From Rhabditoides inermis (lineage: Eukaryota; Nematoda; Chromadorea; Rhabditida; Rhabditidae): DNA of 64,000 bases. Where the stretch lies: the NCBI GenBank assembly GCA_963966185.1, contig CAWZYM010000224.1, positions 247,501 to 311,500 on the forward strand, given 5' to 3'. Below the pieces are notes generated by a model, which was not told the DNA's origin, did not search any database, and worked only from the letters and a program-made list of their open reading frames with translations. Of the stretch, positions 56,801 to 64,000 are shown piece by piece (within the stretch, counting starts at the first letter, position 1; the number at the start of each line of letters is the position of its first letter). The position numbers and the translations under genes are program-made.

Positions 56801-59800
56801 AATCCAAAATTACACCTTACAACATGCGCCAAAATTACGTTGATACCCACCTGATCTGAACAAAAGCTCTAAAAACACCAAAAAAGATGGGCAACCGACC
56901 TGGAGCAGACCAAAGGCGGTTCCGTCTATGCCGACATGGCACGTGTGTCTGACGTCGCCCTGCGGCTGGCTGATCAGCGCCTTCCTTCTCTCGCGCTCAC
57001 ACTCACGCTCCTCGCGAGCACTGCGCTTCTCCTGCAAGACAACCGATAGGCATACCATACTACTGACTCATTACCACTGACGAAGGGGATATTAACAACG
57101 AAAACTACCGTTCCACTATACATAGAGCGTGAAACATACAACACATGAAAGCACCCACCTTCTTCTTCTCCTTCCCTCCTCCTCCCCTCCCTCCAATCAC
57201 ATCTGCCACTCCGTTGCCTGCGGGCGCGTCCGCCCCCAGGTGAGCCACTGTCTCCGTCGGTCGGAACAGACCGCGTCTGCAAAGGATACAGGTCATACAT
57301 TAAAATCAAATCAAATGTTCATTTGGGATCGCGAAGATCATGACATGTATGACATGTCAGGTTGTTTATCCGTTTATCAATCGGACTCACCGGCCTCCTT
57401 TCACCAGACTGCCCAGCCAGTAGAAGCCGTCGGGGTAGGCAGGTGGACTGAAAAAAACGAGTTGCATTTTGGATCTTTCAAGCAATGTTAGAAAATAACT
57501 GTTTCGAGTTCCATACCATCACATTGTAAACGGAAATTCGCACCAATCCACCCATACGTTTCAACAGCCGCTGATAACAGTCATCACCACTATCAAAATC
57601 AATTAACCCGACTTTTCAGGACGAAAATAACAAAACAATCAGCCACAACACTTATGCTCTTCAAAATCATTCTCCATCTCTCAAAATTCGGGAGCACAAA
57701 AAGAGCGAGCGGAGCAGAGTACCAACCTCCTGTCGAGTACTACGATGAGCTCGTCCCTCTTGTACTGCAGGTGGTCGGCGGCCTGGTCGCGGCAGTCGGA
57801 CAGGGCTCGCACTGTCTGGGGAAGGCGGTCCGGCAGGTCGAGCACCAGCTGCAATGCAGGGTAGGGCGGGTGGGGGAGGAGACAAAACTATCACTGTTCA
57901 ATGAAATGCAATTGTGAATTTGAAAGGGGGAGGAATGGATTGCATATAAAAGATCGGTCAATGTGAAAGAAGAAAACATATCACCAAAAAATTATTACCG
58001 AAAACTGATTATACTCCATTGACCATTGATCATAAAAGTGAAGTTCCAAACACTCAATGCATCACCGTGCGACCTATTTGACGTGACTACTACAGAATCA
58101 CGAATAGATAAAACCGTACCTGTGCGAAGGTAGGCCTCTTGTGACTATCATGCTGCCAGCACTCGCACATCAGAGCGAACATGTCATCCGGACACGCCTC
58201 CGGACGACCCAGGTGGCGACGCTCGCGGTCGATCGAGTCCAGGATCTGCAGGGAGGGAGGGGATATCTCTCTCTCTCTCCTCTCTCTGTCTCTCTCTCCT
58301 TCTCTCTCTCCTCCCACCTGTGCCCCGTTCATCCCACTCCATGGCATCTCTCCGTAGCTGAACATCTCCCACAGTGTTACTGCGTACGACCACACATCAG
58401 AAGCCGATGTGAATCTGAACAAAAAATCAATATATATATATATATATATATCATCAGAGAATATTCAATTTTTGTTCCGCCGCCACCGAATGATCGGTCA
58501 TCGACAAGAATCCTTCCCGAGTAACCAGTGAGGCGGCGGAAAGTATCCTCATGTGGAAGCAGCTATGGCGCGAGGAGATATCAATTGGCATGGAAGCAAA
58601 GGAAAACCCGGAGCTCTACACGTTAAGAATGGTACTCTTATGGTCCAGGAATGATTACCGATCAAGTCTGTATTGTCTTTCCGCCACTAACCTCGTCAGC
58701 CTACCTGTTTTCCCCGGCGTTAGCCTATGTATGTATCTCGCATCTTAGGCACTACTGTATGCTTCATAACATCATGATTGTGTTGTCATATTCAGATATA
58801 ACGATTCCGGATAAACGATTGATTGATTGATTGAATAGAATGTTGAAAAGGTCGATTTTCAACAACAACAAAAAACACATTATACGTTCCACATTGTTCG
58901 CAAATGCCTTAACAATATTACGATGTAATTGGATGCGTGGTAATAAATTTCAAATCAATTCAAGATAATCACATTATCACACTCTTATCCTGATTCTGAC
59001 AAAATACCCACCTCAGAAAGTTGATACACTCCGGGGCGCACCACGCAATAGGTAGCTGAAAGGAGAACAACATGACATCTCTCTCTCTCTCCCTCCCTCC
59101 CTCTCTCTCCCTCCCTCCCCCCTCTCTCCCCTCCTCTCTCAACCCCTGCTCACCTTGAGTGTGGGGGTGAACTCGCTCCTGTAGTAGTCCTCTCCCACTC
59201 CCAGTGATCGGGACAGGCCAAAGTCAGAGATCTTCACCTACACAAAACACAACGTGAATACGCGTCACAATTACATGATACCACCATACAGCTAAAAAAA
59301 CTATAATACAAATACGGTACTGGACTTTTGATAAACAAAACCCCACCTTATTCGCCGCAAACACGAGCACATTGCGCGCAGCGAGATCTCTGGAATCTCA
59401 TGATCTCTCTCTCTCTCTCTCTCCGTCCCCTCTCCCCCTCACCTGTGTATGAGTCTCTCGGCCTCCAGGTATGCCATTCCCCTCGCCATCTGTTGTGCGT
59501 GTTCGCATAGCATGGACACAGTGAGTGAGTCTCGGAGGGCCGGCTGCCGGAGACACTCCAACAGGGAACCGCACGCAGCCAGTTCAGAGACCTGCGAGAG
59601 CGGGTTTTTTTTGAGCCAATTCCTTAGTTTGACAACACATTGTCACAACAAAAACCTGCCACAACATGATCCCAAAAAGAAACGTACAAAAACAAAGCAC
59701 TACGTCAACACGATTGAATCCGATAAGAAAGAATCCGAGGTATCGAATGAGATAAGTCCAATAATACCAAAATAGATTATTCTGATAGCGTGATGTTAAC

Positions 59801-61249
59801 CCAGGCTGACGCAACCCACCCCCCCCCCGCACTCACCAGCATGACCTGTTTCGTGTCGAGCACCACCCCGTACAGTCGCACCACGTGCTCGTGCCGCATC
59901 CGCGTCATGATCGCTGCTTCCTGGAATGGCGAGGTGTCATGTGGTATGCCAGACTTCCTCCAGCACGCTTTGAAACCTGATAGTTTGAAAAGTGAAAGAG
60001 CGACATTTATTTATCGTCAACGACACCGACTATCACCTCACGTACCCTGGCCACTTCATCAACGACAAGGCCCGCGGACCACCCCGATCACCAAACACTC
60101 CCCCCCCCCCTTCCCACCTGTAGGAACGCTGCCGGGTTGGCGACCAGGCGCTCCGTCGACACACACTTCACTGCCACCTGTAACCAGAGACATACGGTGG
60201 AGACTATTTTATTTTGTTTAGCCGGTTTGAACTATTGGGGAATGATAAATGGTACGACAAATTGTCAAGATACGATTACCAAACATCTGAACCACGGAAC
60301 TCTAACTACACCGAGAAACATATCCCATCAAACAAAAGAGTTTCAAAGTGAATAAAAAACAGAAAAAAATCTAGTTCGTCCCTTGCACTTCCCCGTACCT
60401 GCATCTCCTCCCCGCCGTCCTGTTGCCAGCTGGCCTGGTGGACGGCTCCGAACTCGCCGCAGCCGAGCTGCTTCAGCAGGGTGATCCTCTCCGGGGCGAT
60501 CACGTGGCCCTCCGACGAAGGCTGCGACGACGACGACACACTCGCATCGTCGCCCTTGCCGAACACCTAAACCGGCACCAGCTACTATACAAGTAGCACA
60601 CTATGACAATGATGCCAATCACGGTTCTGTCTGTCTTTTGTAGGTATATATCGTGAATCCACCAAAGTGCTAATCCCTCAACCCTCAATAAACACGTATA
60701 TAAGTGACCCGAAACCCTATTCATCACCGGCAAATATGTTCCACAAACAGCGCAAAACTGAAGAACAAATGCACAGTGCAATTACATGCCATTCACAGAT
60801 TCAGCGCACCTTTTTCTTGAGTCTGCCGAAGACGCTGCTGGGTGGGTACATCTTGAGCCACTCCTTCCGGAGACGCTTCTGTTCCGGACGGCTCATACCT
60901 GCAAATCAAAGTCAAATTATACGGTATCGCATCATGTGATCATATTATAAACATTAATTACTCACAGACCAACGCCAAGAAACTTTAAAAGCATGAACCT
61001 AGCATTTATAATAGAAAGAGTTGTCTCACGGTGATAACCAACACACACCATAGTACAAACAAGGAAACACACCCTACACGATTGCACTAGTCTATCCAAA
61101 CTGCACACGCAAAAAAGTGCAATAAAGAGCCATAATGAGCACACACACACTCGTTTCACAATATCAGTGGGGAAGAGAGAAGAGAGTGAGGCACAGCGGG
61201 ACAGCCAGGGTGGTGACTAACCCACACCCAAAAAGAGCCACAATCTCCA

Positions 61250-61300
<51 letters not shown>

Positions 61301-61561
61301 ATCTCTCTCTCTCTCCCAACTGCGCACCACGCGGTTTTTGAGAATGTGATATTCGAGTGATAAGAGCGAGGGTGTCAAATACCAGAATAATCTGATAAAC
61401 CGCCGGGACAATCACTTCCGAGACTATAGAAAACAATGTTATTCTGCCTCCTCCTCCTACTACTCTCAGTCTCCAGTCTAAACAAACAGCGACTATACAG
61501 ATACTAAAGACACCTCCAAACTCAAACATGATCAGCAACCAGTACATATGGGGGTAAGCGG

Positions 61562-61609
<48 letters not shown>

Positions 61610-61924
61610 ATGACGTACCTATGGAGGAGAGGTCCTTCTCGTCGACAAACTCCAGATCGCCCGCATTCCGCAGTCGCAGCTCCGTCCGCATACGCGACTC
61701 ATACCTGAAATTGATTATTTAATCATTCTAACTATTTAATCATCATCAATTCGTACATTGATACAAAACGTTTTCATGAATTCCGCTATAGCCCCCTCCT
61801 TCCCCCTCGAATCTCTTTCTCAACCTACGAAATCCTAGCCAAAACGCTCCATCACAGCTACAACTCTTGGCCCAATCACCGCACATCAATCTGCTCTCTC
61901 TCTCTCTCTCTCCCTCTCTCTCCC

Positions 61925-61956
<32 letters not shown>

Positions 61957-63103
61957 GTTTTACTCTCTCCGCGCCAATTTGCTCGCCACTTTACGAGAAA
62001 CATAAGAAACGATAACTGCATGGGAGAGAGAGGGAGTAGAAAGGCAGCCGGCGGAAACGCTAGCAGCGCATTCTGCGCAAAAAAAACCCTGCGTGATTCC
62101 ACATTTCTCTCAGCTCTCACAACCAGACAGATACACGTTCCACACACATCTCTTTTTCCCCTCATATCTTTGCAGGAGGAAATAGAAGCCTTGTAAGAAC
62201 GGATAGAACAGCCGTTCCCTCGATAACGCAACGCAATTCGACACTCTCCTCCATTGCATCGCCCCTGCTCCTTCTCCTGCTCCTGCTCCCTCTGACTCAT
62301 ATCACTACCAATCACAGACACAATGTAAACACTCGTCGATTCTTCATCTGACCCGAATCAAAACAAGGGGAGAAGCCGTGGGAAACCGAAAGAGAGAAGG
62401 ATAGATACATCCGCCTACGGAAGAGAGTGACTCACTCCATGACTCCATCCATTCTTCATTCGACCTTCACCCCCAACACTGAGATATGAAAAAAAAGATT
62501 CACTTCCCATTCCCAGCCTCAACAATTCACACAATTCAAACGCGCTAGACACTCCAATCTGTCAACTATCACAACCACTTCATTCATATGCACATTCTTC
62601 TCCCCCCTCACTCTCTCACTCTCTCCTCCCATCAATACTAGTACATTGCCTATTCACATATTGACATCGAGCGTCTGGGAACTATGGGCGAAACACTAGC
62701 CTTCCCCTCGCGCAATTGCTTTACAATCAACAGCAACCAGAGACACGGCAAATTGGTGTGAGAGAAATGCGCAAGGGATGAGTCATCGAGTACAACACAC
62801 CCAATCATATCCACCCTTATTCTTTCGCACCGATGCACTCTCCACTCTCCACAATGGTAGAGCCCTGAACTGTGAGCCAATAGCCACGCACAAAAAGGGG
62901 AATCGTCAAGGCCAATGGACAGTGCAAATCGGCACATGGTCACACAAATCACGCGGAACAAGCAACACTTTCAGTGAGCGTACAACCAACAAAGTAGAAA
63001 CGAAGACCAAAACAACTCACTGCACTAGGTCGACTGCTTTAAGGAACTTCTCGAGTGTGGTGTCTCCGGCGAGGAGCGTCGGAGCAGGCTGCTCCTTCGA
63101 CAT
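53836..63103 (-). CDS. ACK/TNK2-family non-receptor tyrosine kinase (1037 aa)
   Basis: Twenty-five exons, 5' to 3': 63103-63021, 61704-61619, 60898-60810, 60566-60399, 60177-60118, 59920-59837, 59591-59443, 59389-59347, 59237-59154, 59055-59012, 58414-58318, 58245-58120, 57848-57727, 57447-57391, 57276-57159, 57031-56900, 56557-56414, 56188-55982, 55815-55748, 55649-55548, 55419-55264, 55086-55026, 54952-54840, 54660-54216, 54111-53836. Total 3114 nt. SAM-like N-terminus (aa 1-85). Kinase (about 103-371): GCGEFG, VAVK, HRDLAARN, DFGLSRS, DYYRSE and APECI. SH3 (about 385-445): YKRDELIVVLD..FYWLGSL. CRIB: ISQPQGDVRHTCHVG (about 490). A Glu/Pro-rich tail ends in PPVPPKPRVV. Known role: Cdc42-binding kinase in endocytosis and receptor trafficking (worm SID-3/ARK-1 type). 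No UBA domain is apparent. Exon 20 is low-complexity and least certain. Confidence 0.92.
58430..58455. repeat. (TA)n run in ACK intron 10
   Basis: About 13 TA units just upstream (in transcript sense) of the exon at 58414. Confidence 0.9.
58500..58838 (+). mobile_element. LINE 3' fragment in ACK intron 10
   Basis: Ends CGATTCCGGATAAACGATTG plus (GATT)n, the tail type of the RTE-like elements. The preceding ~100 bp resemble 12295-12345. Antisense to the kinase gene. Confidence 0.6.
60905..60965 (-). mobile_element. Relic of RTE-like 3' tail at the ACK exon 3 acceptor
   Basis: Minus strand ATGATCACATGATGCGATAC closely matches the 3' end of the LINE at 42945-45185 (ATGATCACATAATGCGATAC), followed in both by CCG(T/G)ATAA. 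Here the AT-rich tail leads straight into TTTGCAG, the acceptor of ACK exon 3. Confidence 0.55.
61255..61315. repeat. (CT)n tract in ACK intron 2
   Basis: Pyrimidine on the plus strand, purine in transcript sense. Others of this type in the same gene: 61564-61609 (GA), 61892-61960 (CT) and 59400-59425 (CT). Confidence 0.95.
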
Positions 63104-63716
63104 GGCTCCTCCGCTGCTCCTTCTCCTCCGCCTCCTGATCGGGTGAATCAAGGGTAAACAGACACACTCATCACACAGGCGGGTCAAACAATTCGCAATC
63201 ACGAGGCAAACAAAGTGGATATCGATTTCATTCATACATTCCACCCACAACACGCTAACGCTATCATCTAATCGCACAGCGCACAGGCTCGAGACTCCCG
63301 CTACATTAGATGGCAAAGATGCGGTTGCGGATGAATGAAATGACAGATATGAAAACAAAGCAAGTAGTGTCAACGACACTGGGAAACTCGGAATGAATAT
63401 CAGCAAAACAACATTCACAAAACATCAGCACAGGAATGCAATAAAATATGCATAAAGATTATTTCGCAAACGTGAAATACGAATACGAAAACACAAGTGC
63501 AACGTGGAAATGACACATTCTGGTATGTAAGAATGTAAGTAATAATCCAGCTGCCAGCCTAGATATAGAAAACTATAGACAAAAGCGAATCAAAGATCAG
63601 TAATCTGAAACGTACGTAAATGTGGCTAGGAAATCCGGCTGTCAGCAATGTCGCAACACACAAATCACCGCTAGAATAACCAGGACCAGATATTATCACA
63701 CCAGAGGAAGAGAGGA

Positions 63717-63780
<64 letters not shown>

Positions 63781-63902
63781 GGCGGGATGGACACCGTGGA
63801 CCACCCATGGCGAAAGGCGATCACACCTTTGCTCTCTCTCTCACTGCGCGACACTCGATTCGATAGCCGCGGGCGCTTCTGACTCACCCTCTCTTCAAGT
63901 TG

Positions 63903-63944
<42 letters not shown>

Positions 63945-64000
63945 GTGCTGATTACACAGTGCACTCACTCCCGCCGGCCGCTCGCCCCTATCTCTCTCTC
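63104..64000. promoter_or_regulatory. Upstream region of the ACK-like gene
   Basis: No coding exons supported. GA/CT tracts at 63715-63778 and 63905-63943. The kinase promoter and any 5'UTR exon would lie here. Confidence 0.5.

Overview
This is a multi-exon eukaryotic window with no sign of prokaryotic organisation. Introns are mostly 42-120 bp with GTRAGT-type donors and tight TTTCAG-type acceptors. Acceptor-like sites lie just before several start codons, as expected for spliced-leader trans-splicing. The gene set (Bicaudal-C, an ACK tyrosine kinase, a failed-axon-connections protein, BTB-BACK-Kelch proteins, cytidine deaminase) is animal. An intron-rich nematode is my best guess, inferred from splice-site style and gene content only. 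All exon models were read by eye. For every complete multi-exon gene listed, the exon lengths sum to a multiple of three.

Layout: 1-449 (-) 5' part of a cytidine deaminase, running off the window. 1894-2401 (-) decayed copy of the last exons of an Ig-domain membrane gene. 3648-7881 (+) Kelch gene A. 8402-17105 (-) intact two-Ig, single-TM gene, whose ~6.3-kb intron contains all of Kelch gene B (9534-15214, +). 19068-22472 (+) secreted Cys-rich protein. 23206-24140 (-) a frame-conflicted gene. 25351-35215 (+) Bicaudal-C homologue with 23 exons and a 2.1-kb pure-purine intron tract. 35540-39925 (+) CR1/jockey-like LINE. 40096-49160 (-) Kelch gene C, its introns packed with transposons including an RTE-type LINE. 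49708-50013 (+) small two-exon gene. 51236-53051 (+) FAXC/CDR-like protein. 53836-63103 (-) 25-exon ACK-family kinase.

A segment holding the Ig 3' exons plus a Kelch gene has been tandemly duplicated (about 1.9-8.0 kb versus 8.4-15.3 kb). A third Kelch copy lies inverted 30 kb away. All three Kelch copies carry an array of ~42-bp repeats upstream. Comparing the paralogues exposes clean transposon insertions (empty versus filled sites), GC-AG introns and a lost splice acceptor.

The non-genic sequence is dominated by (GA)n/(CT)n microsatellites, many abutting splice sites, and by nonautonomous elements. These are foldback elements with shared ends but unrelated stems, TA-flanked MITEs, and several elements carrying tRNA-like pol III promoter boxes. 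No CRISPR array, rRNA, operon-style bacterial gene or viral gene was seen.
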